DNA from: Pseudoxanthobacter soli DSM 19599
GTDB lineage: Bacteria; Pseudomonadota; Alphaproteobacteria; Rhizobiales; Segnochrobactraceae
Length of the DNA: 64,000 nucleotides
Assembly (NCBI RefSeq): GCF_900148505.1
Contig: NZ_FRXO01000003.1
Span: 1 to 64,000, forward strand
Direction of reading: 5' to 3'
Shown here in pieces: positions 1 to 9,546 of the stretch. A program made the position numbers and the translations under genes. Each line of letters starts with the position of its first letter. The stretch's first letter is position 1. The notes under the pieces were generated by a model that did not search any database, was not told where the DNA came from, and saw only the letters and a program-made list of their open reading frames with translations.

Positions 1-308
1 ATCGCCCAGCAGCACGCCGGACGTGCCGCCATTGCCGATCTGCAGCGTGCCGGCGGAGATGGTGGCGCCGCCGTCGTTCTCGGTATTGGTGCCGGTGAGG
101 ACGAGCGTGCCGGTGCCGGTCTTCTGGATGACGCCGAGGCCGGTGATGGCCCCGGTGAGCGTCAGGGTGGTGCCATCAGCCACCTGGAAGGTGCCGACGT
201 TGGTGAAGTTGAGGGCGCGGCCCGAGCTGAAGGAGGCCGTGGTGGCCAGCGTCCCGCCGGCCATCGTCAGCCCGCCGGCCGCGTCGCCCAGATTGGCGTC
301 CGAAGACA
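1..308 (-). repeat. higher-order duplicate, copy 1 (matches 1276-1583)
   Basis: Bases 1-308 match 1276-1583 with roughly 15 differences by eye, an offset of 1275 nt (425 codons). The identity is far higher than between neighbouring 88-residue units, so a multi-unit block was duplicated recently or is homogenised by gene conversion. Confidence 0.85.
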
Positions 309-3300
309 CCTGCAGCGTGCCACCCGAAACCGTCGTGCCGCCGGTATAGGTGTTCGTTCCGGAGAGCACGAGCGTGCCGGCGCCGGTGTTGGTAAGGCCG
401 CCGACACCGGAGATCACGCCCGACAGGGTGAGCGTGGTGCCGGTGGAGGGGGTGACCGTGCCGGCGCTCGCGAGCGCCACTGTGCGCGTGGAACTGAAGG
501 TAGCGGTGGTGGCGAGCGTGCCGCCATTGAGGGTGAGCCCGCCGGTGCCGCCGAGATTGGCATCGGCCGAAACCTGCAGCGTGCCGGCCGAGACCGTGGT
601 GCCGCCGGTATAGGTGTTGGTGCCCGACAGGACGAGCGTGCCGGCGCCGGTCTTGGTGAGGCCGCCGGAGCCGGAGATGACGCCCGACAGGGTGAGCGTG
701 GTGCCGGTGGAGGGGGTGATCGTGCTGGCGCTCGCGAGCGCCACCGTGCGCGTGGAACTGAAGGTAGCGGTGGTGGCGAGCGTGCCGCCGGAGAGCGTCA
801 GGCCACCCGAGGCATCGCCGAGATTGGCGTCCGAAGACACCTGCAGCGTGCCCGCCGAAACCGTGGTGCCGCCGGAATAGGTGTTGGAGCCGGACAGGAC
901 GAGCGTGCCGGCGCCGGTCTTGGTGAGGCCGCCGACACCGGAGATCACGCCCGACAGGGTGAGCGTGGTGCCGGTGGAGGGGGTGATCGTGCCGGCGCCG
1001 GTCAGCGCCACGCCGCGTGTGGAGCTGAAGGTCGCCGTGGTCGCCAGCGTGCCGCCGGAGAGCGTCAGCCCGCCCGACAGATCGCCCAGCGCACCGTCTG
1101 CGGCCACCTGCAGCGTGCCGGCGGTGACAAAGGTGCCGCCCGTATAGGAATTGCCTGAGAAGCCCAGCGTCAGCGTGCCGGTGCCCGCCTGGGTGAGCGA
1201 GCCGGACCCATCCATGGAGCCCGAGAAGGAGGCGTCGTCGGAGCGGTTGAACACGACCGCCCCGTTATTGCTCACATCGCCCAGCAGCACGCCGGAGGTG
1301 CCGCCATTGCCGATCTGCAGCGTGCCGGCGGAGATGGTGGCGCCGCCGTCGTTCTCGGTATTGGTGCCGGCGAGGATGAGCGTGCCGCTCCCGGTCTTGG
1401 TGATGGGGCCGAGGCCGGTGATGGCGCCGGTGAGCGTCAGGGTGGTGCCATCAGCCACCTGGAAGGTGCCGACATTGGTGAAGGTGAGGGCGCGGCCCGA
1501 GCTGAAGGAGGCCGTGGTGGCCAGCGTCCCGCCGGCCATCGTCAGCCCGCCGGCCGCGTTGCCCAGATTGGCGTCGGAGGAGATCTGAAGCGTGCCCGAT
1601 CTGATGGCGGTGCCGCCGCTATAGGTGTTGGTTCCCGACAGGATGAGCGTGCCGCCGGAGCCCTTGGCGAGCGATCCGGTCCCCGAGAGGATGCCGCTGA
1701 GGGTGAGCGCGCCAGCCCCTGTGATGGCCACCGTATTGCTGCCCGACAACGAGACATCGCGGGCGGAGGTGAACGTGCTGTTGCCGGTATTGAGCGTCCC
1801 GTTGTCCAAAGCGAGGCTGCCCGCGGCATCGCCGAGATTGCCGTCGGCCGAAACCTGAAGCGTGCCGCCCGAGACCGTGGTGCCCCCCTGATAGGTGTTG
1901 GCACCCGAGAGGGTGAGCCGCCCCGCCCCCGCCATGGTGAGGCTGCCGGCACCGGAAATCACGCCGGAGAGCGTCAGCCCTGTGTTCGCAGACGGCGTGA
2001 GCGTTCCGCTGCCGGTCAGGGTCACGGCGCGGGCGGAGGTGATGTTGACTGTGGTCGCCAGCGTGCCGCCGGAGAGCGTCAGGCCGCCGGAGGCATCGCC
2101 GAGATTGGCGTCCGACGACACCTGCAGCGTGCCCGCCGAGACCGTGGTACCGCCGGTATAGGTATTGGTGCCGGACAGTACGAGCGTGCCGGCGCCCGCC
2201 TGCGTCAGCGACCCCGTGCCGGAGATGACGCCCGAGAAGGTGGTCGCATCGGAGCGGTTGAAGACGAGGGTGCCGCTGTTGGCCACATCGCCGGTGATCG
2301 CCCCGCTGGTGCCGCCGCTGCCGATCTGAAGCGTGCCGGCCGATATCGTCGAGCCGCCGCTATAGGTATTCGCCCCCGTCAGTGTCAGCGTGCCCGCACC
2401 CGCCTGCGTCACCGAGCCCGTGCCGGAGATGGTGCCGTCGAAGGTCACATCATCGGAGCGGTTGAAGACGAGGGCACCGCCGTTGGCCACATCGCCGGTG
2501 ATCGCCCCGGTGCTGCCGCCCGCGCCGACCTGGAGCGTACCGGCCGAGATCGTGGTGCCGCCGCTATAGGTGTTGGCGCCGGAGAGAATGAGCGTACCCG
2601 CTCCCGCCATGGCGAGGCTCCCCGTGCCGGAGGCGACGCCGGACAAAGTGAGCGTGGTGCCGGTGGCCGGGGCGACGGTGCCCGTGCCGGTGAGGGTGAG
2701 GGCGCGAGACGAGGTGAAAGAGGCGGTGGTGGCGAGCGTGCCACCGGAGAGAGTGAGGGTGCCTGCTCCGCCGAGATTGTCATCGGCCGCCACCTGCAGG
2801 GTGCCCGCGGAGACCGTCGTACCGCCGGTGTAGGTATTGGTGCCCGATAGGACGAGCGTGCCCGCGCCCACCATGGTGAGGCCGCCCGTGCCGGAGGCGA
2901 TGCCGGACAGGTTGAGCGTTGTGTCGCTGGCGGGCGCAAGCGTGCCGGTGCCGGACAGGGTCACGGCACGGGCGGAGCTGAACGTCGCGCTGGTCGCCAG
3001 CGTGCCGCCGGACAAGGTGAGGGTTGCCGTGCCGCCGAGATTGGTGTCGGCGGCAATCTGCAGCGTGCCGGAGGCGACGTTGGTCCCGCCGGTATAGGTG
3101 TTCGTGCCGGACAGGATGAGGGTGCCCGCACCCCTCACAGTGAGCGCGCCGCTGCCGGAGAGGACGCCGGAGAGGGTCAGCGTGGTGTCGGTGGCCGGGG
3201 CCACGGTGCCGTTGGAGGTGAGGGTGATGGACCGGGCGGACGAGAAGGTGGCCGCGCCCGCCAGGGTGCCACTATTGAGGGTGAGGGTGCCCGCGACATC

Positions 3301-4430
3301 GCCGAGATTGGCGTCGGCGCCGACCTGCAGCGTTCCCCCCGTGACCGTGGTGCCGCCGGTATAGGTGTTGGTGCCCGACAGGACGAGCGTGCCGGCCCCG
3401 CTCTTGGTGAGCCGGCCGCTGCCGGAGACCACGCCCGACAAGGTCAGGGTCGCGGCGGACCCTGTATTGATGGTGCCGTTGCCGTTGAAGGCGACGGAGC
3501 GCGCGGAATCGAAGGTACCCGTCGCGGTCAAAGTGCCGCTGGTGAAGGTGAGGCCGCCGTCCGTGTCGCCCAGATTGGCGTCGGACGAAATCTGCACTGT
3601 CCCAGCGGAGATGGTGGTGCCGCCGGAATAGGTATTGGTGCCGGACAGGATCAGCGTAGAAGTGCCACTCTTGGTCAGCCTTCCGGTTCCAGAGATGGTG
3701 CCCGAGATGTTGGCCGTGGCGTTGATGGAAAGGGTGGCGTTGCCGTTCAGGGCGATCGTGCGGGCGATCGTCGTGGCGCTCTGCACGTTCAGAGTGGTGC
3801 TGGTGGAGAGCGTAACGCCGCCGGTCGTCGCGCCGAGCGCGCTATCTGTCCCTATCATCAGCGTGCCGGCCGATACGATCGTGCCGCCCGAATAGGTATT
3901 GCTTCCCGAAAGGGTGAGCGTGCCGGCGCCGGTCTTGGTGATGCTGCCGGTGCCCGACACGACCCCTGACAGGGTCAGCGTGGTGCTGGTGCTCGGGGTG
4001 AAGGTCGCGTTGCCGTTCAGCAGGACCGTCCGGGACGTGTTGATGGTTGCCGTCGTCGCCAGCGCGCCGCCGGTGAAGGTGATTCCGTTCGTCGCGTTGC
4101 CGAGATTGGCGCTCGTCGCGACCTGCAGGGTGCCCGCCGAAATGGTGGTGCCGCCCGTATAGGTATTGGTCCCGGAGAGGATCAGCGTGCCCGCGCCGGA
4201 CTGCGTGAGCGTGCCCGCTCCAGAGACGACGCCGGACAAAGTGAGGGTCGTGCCCGTGGCGGGCGCGAGGGTGCCTGCGCCGGTGAGGGCGACGGTGCGC
4301 GCGGACGTGAAGGTCGCGGTGGTCGCCAGCGTGCCGCCATTGAAGGTGAGGCCGCCGGTGCCGCCCAGATTGTTATCGGCGCCGACCTGCAGCGTGCCCG
4401 CCGTGAGCGTGGTACCGCCGGTATAGGTGT
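1..4430 (-). repeat. PATR repeat array 2 of the autotransporter
   Basis: About 18 tandem units. Most are 264-267 nt (88 residues), marked by the NTYTGG codons at plus positions near 346, 610, 877, 1144, 1621, 1891, 2158, 2565, 2831, 3100, 3361, 3629, 3892, 4159 and 4426. A shorter unit type of about 66 residues carries LVFNRSD and occurs near 1150-1360 and 2160-2565. The array continues beyond base 1. Unit lengths are multiples of three, so copy-number change would keep the frame. Confidence 0.88.
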
Positions 4431-7400
4431 TGGCACCCGACAGGATGAGCGTGCCGTAATCGCTCTTCTCCAGCCCCACCGTGCCGGCGAGGACGCTGGA
4501 GATGGTCGTGGTCGTGCTGGCGCCGGACACGGTGCCGTCGCCCACGCGGATGAGGGTGGGCACGGTGCCGCCCAGCGTGAGCGTGCCGCTGGAGACGGTG
4601 TAGCCGGTGGTCGCGAACTGCATGCCGACCGTGCTGACGGCACCGGCGGTGGTGTCCACCGTCACCGTGCCGGCAGTCCCCGCGAAGACTGCGAAGCCGC
4701 TGTTCCAGCTGGACGAAGTGGTGCCCGAACTGTCGGTCCAGTTTGTGGTGCTGTCCGCCGCCCAGGTGCCGCTGCCGCCCTCGATCGTGCCCGAGGCGGT
4801 CGTCGTGCTGCCGTTCCAGAACAGCGTCGACGACGTGCCGCCGCTGACGATCAGGTTCACCTGGCCTGCGACGGAGGTCTGCACCTGCGCGCTGTAGCCG
4901 CCGGTCAGGGCGGTCACGTCGAGGCCGTTGTCGGTGAGGCTGCCGGTATAGCTGATGAGGGTGTAGAGGCCGTTGCCGAAGCCCGTGCTCTGCGTCACGT
5001 TCAGCGTGCCGTCGAGCGTCAGGGCGCCATTCACCGTGAACACGTTGCCGGCATAGGTGTTGCCGAGCGTGACGTTGACATTGGAGCCGGAGGCGAGCTG
5101 CAGCCCGCCCATAGTGAGGCCGCTTCCCTGCACGCCGGTGAGGGTGCCGCCCGAGGCCACCTGCACCGTGCCTGCCACGCTGCCCGAGCCGGCGAGCGTG
5201 CCCGCCGAGACCGTCACATCGCCGACGACGCTGCCATTCACCGCGAGCGTGCCGTCGGAAATCGTGGTGCCGCCGGAATAGGTGTTGGCGCCCGACAGGG
5301 TGAGCGCGCCGCTGCTGGTCTTGGTAAGGCTGCCCGTGCCCGAAAGGACCCCGGAGAGCGTCAGGGTGGTGCCAGCGGCCGTATCGATCCCGCTGGCGCC
5401 GGTCAGCGTCACGGCGCGCCGGGAAATAAAGCTGCCGAAGGTGGCCAGCGTGCCGCCGGAGAGGGCGAGGTCACCAGAGGCGTTTCCGAGGGCGGTGTCG
5501 GCTGCGATCCTCAGGGTGCCGCCGGAAACGGTGGTCCCGCCGGTATAGGTGTTGATCCCCGTGAGGGTCAGGGTGCCGGTGCCGGTCTTGACCAGCCCGC
5601 CGCCGCTGGAAACCACCCCGGAGATGGTAAAGGTCGTGTCGTTGCCGTTCGTGTCCTGGGCCGTGTTGATCGTGCCTGTCGCGGTGAGGACCACGGCGCG
5701 GTTGGAGTTGATGTTCTGCGTCGTCGTCAGCGAGCCGCCGTTGAAGGTGATCGCGCCGCCGCTACTTCCGAGATTGGTATCGGAGCTGATCTGCACCGTA
5801 CCGCCGGAAATCGTCGTGCCGTTCGTATAAGTGTTGGTGCCGCTGAGGACGAGCGTGCCGGTACCAGTCTTGGTGAGGTTGCGGCTGGAGCCGCTGATAA
5901 CGTTCGTCAGGGTCAGCGTGGTGCCATCGGCCGTGTCGATGGTGCCGTTGCTGATCATCGCGATCGAGCGGGCGGAACTGAAGGTGGCCGTCGTCTCCAG
6001 CGAGCCGCCCGCGAAGGTGATCCCGCCCGTCAGATCGCCCAGATTGGCGTCTGCGGAGATCCGCAGGGCGCCGGCCGAGATCCTGGTGCCGCCGGTATAG
6101 GTGTTGGTCCCGGAGAGGATCAGGCGGCCCGTGCCGGATTTGGTGAGGCCACCGGAGCCGGAGATTGTGCCGGACAGGGTCAGCGCGGCGCTGGCCTGGG
6201 TGAGGGTGCCGCCGCCGCTCAACACGACGTCGCGGGTGAGGGTGAAGTTGGTGGCGGAGAGCGTGCCTCCGGCGAGCGTGATGCTCCCGGCCGCATTCCC
6301 CAGATTGGCATCGGACGTCACCACCAGCGTGCCGGCGGAGATCGTTGTGCCACCACTATAGCTGTTGGTGCCGGACAGGGTCAGCGTGCCCGCGCCGGCC
6401 TTGATGAGACCGCCCGAGCCGGAAATGACGTTTGAAAGGGTCAGCGTCGTGCCGCTGCCGGGGCTGAAGGTGCCGTTGCCGCTGAGGGAGATGCCGCGGG
6501 TCGACGTGAATGTCGCCGTTGTCGCCAGCGTGCCATCAGAGAGGGTCAGCCCGGCCACCGCGCCCAGATTGGCGTCGGCGCTGACCTGTAGCGTGCCCGC
6601 CGAGATCGTGGTGCCGCCGGTATAGGTGTTGGTCCCGGACAGGATCAGTGTCCCCGCGCCGGACTTGGTGAGCGCGCCGGGTCCGGAGATCACGCCGGAC
6701 AGGTTCAGACTCGTGGAGGTGGCGGGAGAGAAGGTGCCCGCTCCCGTGAGGGCGATGGTGCGGGCGGACGCGATGCCCGCGGTGGTCGCCAGCGTGCCGC
6801 CATTGATGGTGAGGCCACCGGAGGCATCGCCCAGATTGGCGTCGGCGCTGACCTGTAGCGTGCCCGCCGAGATCGTGGTGCCGCCGGTATAGGTGTTGGT
6901 GCCGGAGAGGATAAGCGTGCCGTAATCGCTCTTCTCCAGCCCCGCCGTGCCGGTGAGGACACTGGAAATGGTCGTCACCAGGCCTTCGTCACTCGCGGCG
7001 CCGGAGCCGACGCGCACGTTCACCGGGGTACTGCCGGTGAGGGTGAGGGTGTCGCCCGTCACCACATAGCCGCTGGTGAGGAACTGCATGCCGGTCGGGG
7101 AAACCGCGCCCGCGCTGGCATCCACCACCACCGTGCCGGCCGTGCCCTCGAAGACAGCGAAGCCGCCATTCCAGGACTGCGTGGCCGAGCCCGAAATGTT
7201 GGTCCAGTTGGTGGTGCTGCCTGCGCTCCAGGTGCCGCTGCCGCCCTGAACCGTCCCGGTCGCCGCGGTGGTGCTGCCGTTCCAGAACTGCATCGTGGGA
7301 ACAGAACCGTCCACGATGAGGCTCACCACGCCTGGAACCGACGTTTGCAGATCCGCCGTATACCCGCCGCTAAGCGGCGTCACGGTGAGGCCGTTGTCGG

Positions 7401-9231
7401 TCAGGCTGCCGGTATAGTTGATGAAGGTGTAGATGCCGGTGCCGAAGCCCGCCGCCTGCGTGACCGTAAGGGTCCCGTCGAGCGTCAGGTTGCCGTTGAC
7501 GGTGAACACCCGACCGCCGCTCCCGAGGGCGATATCCACCGAGGTGCCGGACGAAAGGTCGAGCTGGCCCGCTGTGAGGCCGGCGCCCTGCGCGCCGGAC
7601 AGCGTGGCGCCGTCCGCCACCTGCACGGTGCCCCCCAGTGTGCCCGCCCCTGTCACCGTCGCGCCGTTCAGCAGACTGGCAGCGCCGGCGAAACTGCCGG
7701 TCACGTCCAACGTGCCGGCGGCGACGGTCAGTGTACCCGTGGCACTGCTGGCTCCGGCGAGGGTGAGCGTTCCGGCACCGGTCTTGGTCAGGTTCCCCGA
7801 GCCCGACAGCGCGCCGGAGAGGACCGCGCTGTTCCCGCTGGTGTCGATCGTCCCCGTCGCGCCCGTCTTCAGCGTCATGGCGGTCGATGTCGTCAGCGCG
7901 GAACTGACCACGAGCGTGCCATTGCCGAAATTGAACGCGCCGGTGCCCTGAATGCCGTCGGTCCCGCCGACGGAAAACGTGCCGCCGTCGAGATTGAAGG
8001 TGCCGGTGCCCGCGCCGAACGTCAGCGAGCCGGTTCCCGACAGGGTGAGCGCCCCGCCCGTAAGGTTGACGGTGCCGGTCGCTCCCGCGACCTGACCGAG
8101 AACGAGCGCGGACGCCACATCGGCCGACCCGCCGGACACATTGAAGATGCCCGTGCCGCCGGAGGTTGTGCCGAAGACGAGCTGCGCCGTCCCGCCGCGG
8201 TTCTGCACCGAGAGGGTGCCGGCGGAGAGATTGTAGGTGCCGGAGCCGCCCGTGCCGGAGGCGCTGGCGTCGCTGCCGAACTGGATGGCCGAATCCAGCG
8301 CGAGGGTCACGACCGAACCGGCGCCATCCTGCGTGATCACGCCGGTGCCGCCGGCGTCGCCCACGCGCAACTGGCCGCCGGTAAAGCTTCCTGTGGTGAG
8401 GGAGAACCGGGCGTTGTCGGAAATATGCAGCGTGCCGGTCGAAGCCGTCCCGGACCCGTCCGTGGCAATGCCGGAGCCGATGGTGGCGATCATTCCGCCG
8501 GAGGAAGCGTTGAAGATCGCATTGCCCGAGAGGCTATAGGTTCCGCTGCCTCCCAGCACGCCCAGATCCAGCGTGCCGGCGCTGTTGAACCGGACCTCGC
8601 CGCCGGACTGGGTGAACGTGCCGGTGACCCCGGCACCGCTGCCGATGGCGAGGTTGCCATAATTCAGGCTGCCGGCATTGGCGGCAAAAAGCACCTCGCC
8701 CCCGGTCATGTCGACCGTGCCGGTGCCGCCGCTGCCGGTGAGGCCTCCCCCCACCCAGATCTGCCCGATGGCACTGCCGGGCGCCGTGGACGTGTCCGCC
8801 AGATTCACCTGCAGCGTGCCGCCGGTGATATTCAAGGACCCGGTGCCGCCATTGCCGATCTCCACCCGCCCGTCGCTGCTGTCGCTGGTGGTGTTGATCG
8901 TCAGCGTCGTGCCACTTCCGACCGCCATGGTCGTACCGGGGGTAGACGAGCCGATGACGAACGGCGTCGTGTCGAAGGTGATGGTGAGGGGGGAGGCATT
9001 GCCGGGAAGAACCCAGGCCTCTGCGTGCAGGGTGGAGCCGCCCTGTGCCGTGATGCTGTTCGGCTGACCGGAGGAGATCGCGTCGTTCACGGCGGCAGCA
9101 AACGAGGCCTGATCCGTGACGATGATGGAATCGGCTGCCGCACGGCTGCCGGCCCCGACTTGCAGAAGCACGGATAGCGCCGCGACGCCGGCATGAAGGC
9201 GGGCCGCGCGCGCTTTCAAAAGGCTAGCCAA
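1..9231 (-). CDS. giant autotransporter-type adhesin passenger (partial, C-terminus outside window)
   Basis: One frame stays open from a TTG at 9229-9231 to base 1, giving 3,077 codons without a stop. I checked the frame at several points (1-60, 3001-3060, 4501-4560, 5401-5460, 7981-8040, 8701-8760) and found no shift. The start was chosen because GGGGA lies 9 nt upstream and the reading begins with a signal peptide: basic KARAAR, a hydrophobic stretch, then SRAAA before DS. The body is Gly/Thr/Ser-rich beta-helix repeat with motifs such as GTLVLSGTNTYTGGTT and SGGTLATTATF, known as autotransporter-associated (PATR-type) repeats. Such proteins are normally exported by Sec and displayed through a C-terminal beta-barrel, which would lie left of the window. 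Residues ~33-550 are an irregular N-terminal region, followed by spacer module 1, repeat array 1, spacer module 2 and repeat array 2. Long plus-strand open frames here are antisense shadows of the repeat. Confidence 0.9.
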   Translation of the reverse strand, partial: MASLLKARAARLHAGVAALSVLLQVGAGSRAAADSIIVTDQASFAAAVNDAISSGQPNSITAQGGSTLHAEAWVLPGNASPLTITFDTTPFVIGSSTPGTTMAVGSGTTLTINTTSDSSDGRVEIGNGGTGSLNITGGTLQVNLADTSTAPGSAIGQIWVGGGLTGSGGTGTVDMTGGEVLFAANAGSLNYGNLAIGSGAGVTGTFTQSGGEVRFNSAGTLDLGVLGGSGTYSLSGNAIFNASSGGMIATIGSGIATDGSGTASTGTLHISDNARFSLTTGSFTGGQLRVGDAGGTGVITQDGAGSVVTLALDSAIQFGSDASASGTGGSGTYNLSAGTLSVQNRGGTAQLVFGTTSGGTGIFNVSGGSADVASALVLGQVAGATGTVNLTGGALTLSGTGSLTFGAGTGTFNLDGGTFSVGGTDGIQGTGAFNFGNGTLVVSSALTTSTAMTLKTGATGTIDTSGNSAVLSGALSGSGNLTKTGAGTLTLAGASSATGTLTVAAGTLDVTGSFAGAASLLNGATVTGAGTLGGTVQVADGATLSGAQGAGLTAGQLDLSSGTSVDIALGSGGRVFTVNGNLTLDGTLTVTQAAGFGTGIYTFINYTGSLTDNGLTVTPLSGGYTADLQTSVPGVVSLIVDGSVPTMQFWNGSTTAATGTVQGGSGTWSAGSTTNWTNISGSATQSWNGGFAVFEGTAGTVVVDASAGAVSPTGMQFLTSGYVVTGDTLTLTGSTPVNVRVGSGAASDEGLVTTISSVLTGTAGLEKSDYGTLILSGTNTYTGGTTISAGTLQVSADANLGDASGGLTINGGTLATTAGIASARTIALTGAGTFSPATSTSLNLSGVISGPGALTKSGAGTLILSGTNTYTGGTTISAGTLQVSADANLGAVAGLTLSDGTLATTATFTSTRGISLSGNGTFSPGSGTTLTLSNVISGSGGLIKAGAGTLTLSGTNSYSGGTTISAGTLVVTSDANLGNAAGSITLAGGTLSATNFTLTRDVVLSGGGTLTQASAALTLSGTISGSGGLTKSGTGRLILSGTNTYTGGTRISAGALRISADANLGDLTGGITFAGGSLETTATFSSARSIAMISNGTIDTADGTTLTLTNVISGSSRNLTKTGTGTLVLSGTNTYTNGTTISGGTVQISSDTNLGSSGGAITFNGGSLTTTQNINSNRAVVLTATGTINTAQDTNGNDTTFTISGVVSSGGGLVKTGTGTLTLTGINTYTGGTTVSGGTLRIAADTALGNASGDLALSGGTLATFGSFISRRAVTLTGASGIDTAAGTTLTLSGVLSGTGSLTKTSSGALTLSGANTYSGGTTISDGTLAVNGSVVGDVTVSAGTLAGSGSVAGTVQVASGGTLTGVQGSGLTMGGLQLASGSNVNVTLGNTYAGNVFTVNGALTLDGTLNVTQSTGFGNGLYTLISYTGSLTDNGLDVTALTGGYSAQVQTSVAGQVNLIVSGGTSSTLFWNGSTTTASGTIEGGSGTWAADSTTNWTDSSGTTSSSWNSGFAVFAGTAGTVTVDTTAGAVSTVGMQFATTGYTVSSGTLTLGGTVPTLIRVGDGTVSGASTTTTISSVLAGTVGLEKSDYGTLILSGANTYTGGTTLTAGTLQVGADNNLGGTGGLTFNGGTLATTATFTSARTVALTGAGTLAPATGTTLTLSGVVSGAGTLTQSGAGTLILSGTNTYTGGTTISAGTLQVATSANLGNATNGITFTGGALATTATINTSRTVLLNGNATFTPSTSTTLTLSGVVSGTGSITKTGAGTLTLSGSNTYSGGTIVSAGTLMIGTDSALGATTGGVTLSTSTTLNVQSATTIARTIALNGNATLSINATANISGTISGTGRLTKSGTSTLILSGTNTYSGGTTISAGTVQISSDANLGDTDGGLTFTSGTLTATGTFDSARSVAFNGNGTINTGSAATLTLSGVVSGSGRLTKSGAGTLVLSGTNTYTGGTTVTGGTLQVGADANLGDVAGTLTLNSGTLAGAATFSSARSITLTSNGTVAPATDTTLTLSGVLSGSGALTVRGAGTLILSGTNTYTGGTNVASGTLQIAADTNLGGTATLTLSGGTLATSATFSSARAVTLSGTGTLAPASDTTLNLSGIASGTGGLTMVGAGTLVLSGTNTYTGGTTVSAGTLQVAADDNLGGAGTLTLSGGTLATTASFTSSRALTLTGTGTVAPATGTTLTLSGVASGTGSLAMAGAGTLILSGANTYSGGTTISAGTLQVGAGGSTGAITGDVANGGALVFNRSDDVTFDGTISGTGSVTQAGAGTLTLTGANTYSGGSTISAGTLQIGSGGTSGAITGDVANSGTLVFNRSDATTFSGVISGTGSLTQAGAGTLVLSGTNTYTGGTTVSAGTLQVSSDANLGDASGGLTLSGGTLATTVNITSARAVTLTGSGTLTPSANTGLTLSGVISGAGSLTMAGAGRLTLSGANTYQGGTTVSGGTLQVSADGNLGDAAGSLALDNGTLNTGNSTFTSARDVSLSGSNTVAITGAGALTLSGILSGTGSLAKGSGGTLILSGTNTYSGGTAIRSGTLQISSDANLGNAAGGLTMAGGTLATTASFSSGRALTFTNVGTFQVADGTTLTLTGAITGLGPITKTGSGTLILAGTNTENDGGATISAGTLQIGNGGTSGVLLGDVSNNGAVVFNRSDDASFSGSMDGSGSLTQAGTGTLTLGFSGNSYTGGTFVTAGTLQVAADGALGDLSGGLTLSGGTLATTATFSSTRGVALTGAGTITPSTGTTLTLSGVISGVGGLTKTGAGTLVLSGSNTYSGGTTVSAGTLQVSSDANLGDASGGLTLSGGTLATTATFSSTRTVALASASTITPSTGTTLTLSGVISGSGGLTKTGAGTLVLSGTNTYTGGTTVSAGTLQVSADANLGGTGGLTLNGGTLATTATFSSTRTVALASAGTVTPSTGTTLTLSGVISGVGGLTNTGAGTLVLSGTNTYTGGTTVSGGTLQVSSDANLGDAAGGLTMAGGTLATTASFSSGRALNFTNVGTFQVADGTTLTLTGAITGLGVIQKTGTGTLVLTGTNTENDGGATISAGTLQIGNGGTSGVLLGD
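4430..5053 (-). repeat. autotransporter spacer module 2
   Basis: This non-repetitive block sits between the two repeat arrays (protein residues ~1,393-1,600). In order it reads FTVNGALTLDGTLNVTQS, then GLYTLISYTGSLTDNGL, FWNGSTTTASGTIEGGSG, TNWTDSS, FAVFAGTAGTVTVD, and GLEKSDYGTLILSG leading into array 2. It is clearly homologous to 6905-7560, so the whole spacer-plus-array unit exists twice. The strings resemble linkers seen in other long autotransporter passengers; function unknown. Confidence 0.8.
5053..6890 (-). repeat. PATR repeat array 1 of the autotransporter
   Basis: Seven 261-282 nt units with boundary codons (NTYTGG or variant) at plus positions near 5053, 5278, 5546, 5827, 6097, 6358, 6622 and 6889. 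Units are more divergent from one another than those at the left end of the window, so this array looks older or less homogenised. Confidence 0.85.
6905..7560 (-). repeat. autotransporter spacer module 1
   Basis: Homologue of the 4430-5053 block at protein residues ~557-775. In order: FTVNGNLTLDGTLTVTQA, GIYTFINYTGSLTDNGL, FWNGSTTAATGTVQGGSG, TNWTNIS, FAVFEGTAGTVVVD and AGLEKSDYGTLILSG. Order and spacing of motifs match the second module while many residues differ. Confidence 0.8.
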
Positions 9232-9546
9232 AACCTCAATTCCCCAGCCGTTTCTGTGGTGCGGCGTGGTGGCAAACCGGACCGCCAAATCAGACGTTAT
9301 AAGCTGCCCGAGAAATGTTGTCCGTATGCGCGGTAAGGAAAGACCATGGCAAGGGATGGCGATTTTTGACCGCTTTCATCACCCGCGGCTCAGGGAGGCG
9401 AAGCGCCCGGAAATGCGTTCTGCCGCGCGTGATCGTACGGGTCGAAGGCGCGCTGTTTTGCGTGCGGTTTGAAGCGCGCTTCTTGCCCCGCTTTAAGTTC
9501 GACCTGATTCGCTGCGACTGAAAAGTCGCTGGCAGGCCGGCCTCAG
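9232..9546. other. upstream region of the autotransporter gene
   Basis: About 315 nt without a supported gene. In the autotransporter frame it stays open back to tandem TGA codons near 9377-9382, but contains no ATG; a TTG at 9286-9288 lacks a ribosome binding site. No convincing promoter was recognised. Short plus-strand frames here have no support. Confidence 0.5.

Noticed and set aside
1-6890. Regularly spaced repeats that could be mistaken for a CRISPR array
   Set aside because: Units are ~265 nt, coding, imperfect and without short unique spacers; no cas genes are present.
7345-9177. 610-codon plus-strand open frame and many 86-96 codon plus-strand frames across 1-9177
   Set aside because: They are antisense to the autotransporter repeats; their regular 264-267 nt spacing merely mirrors the repeat period, and they have no ribosome binding sites or known motifs.
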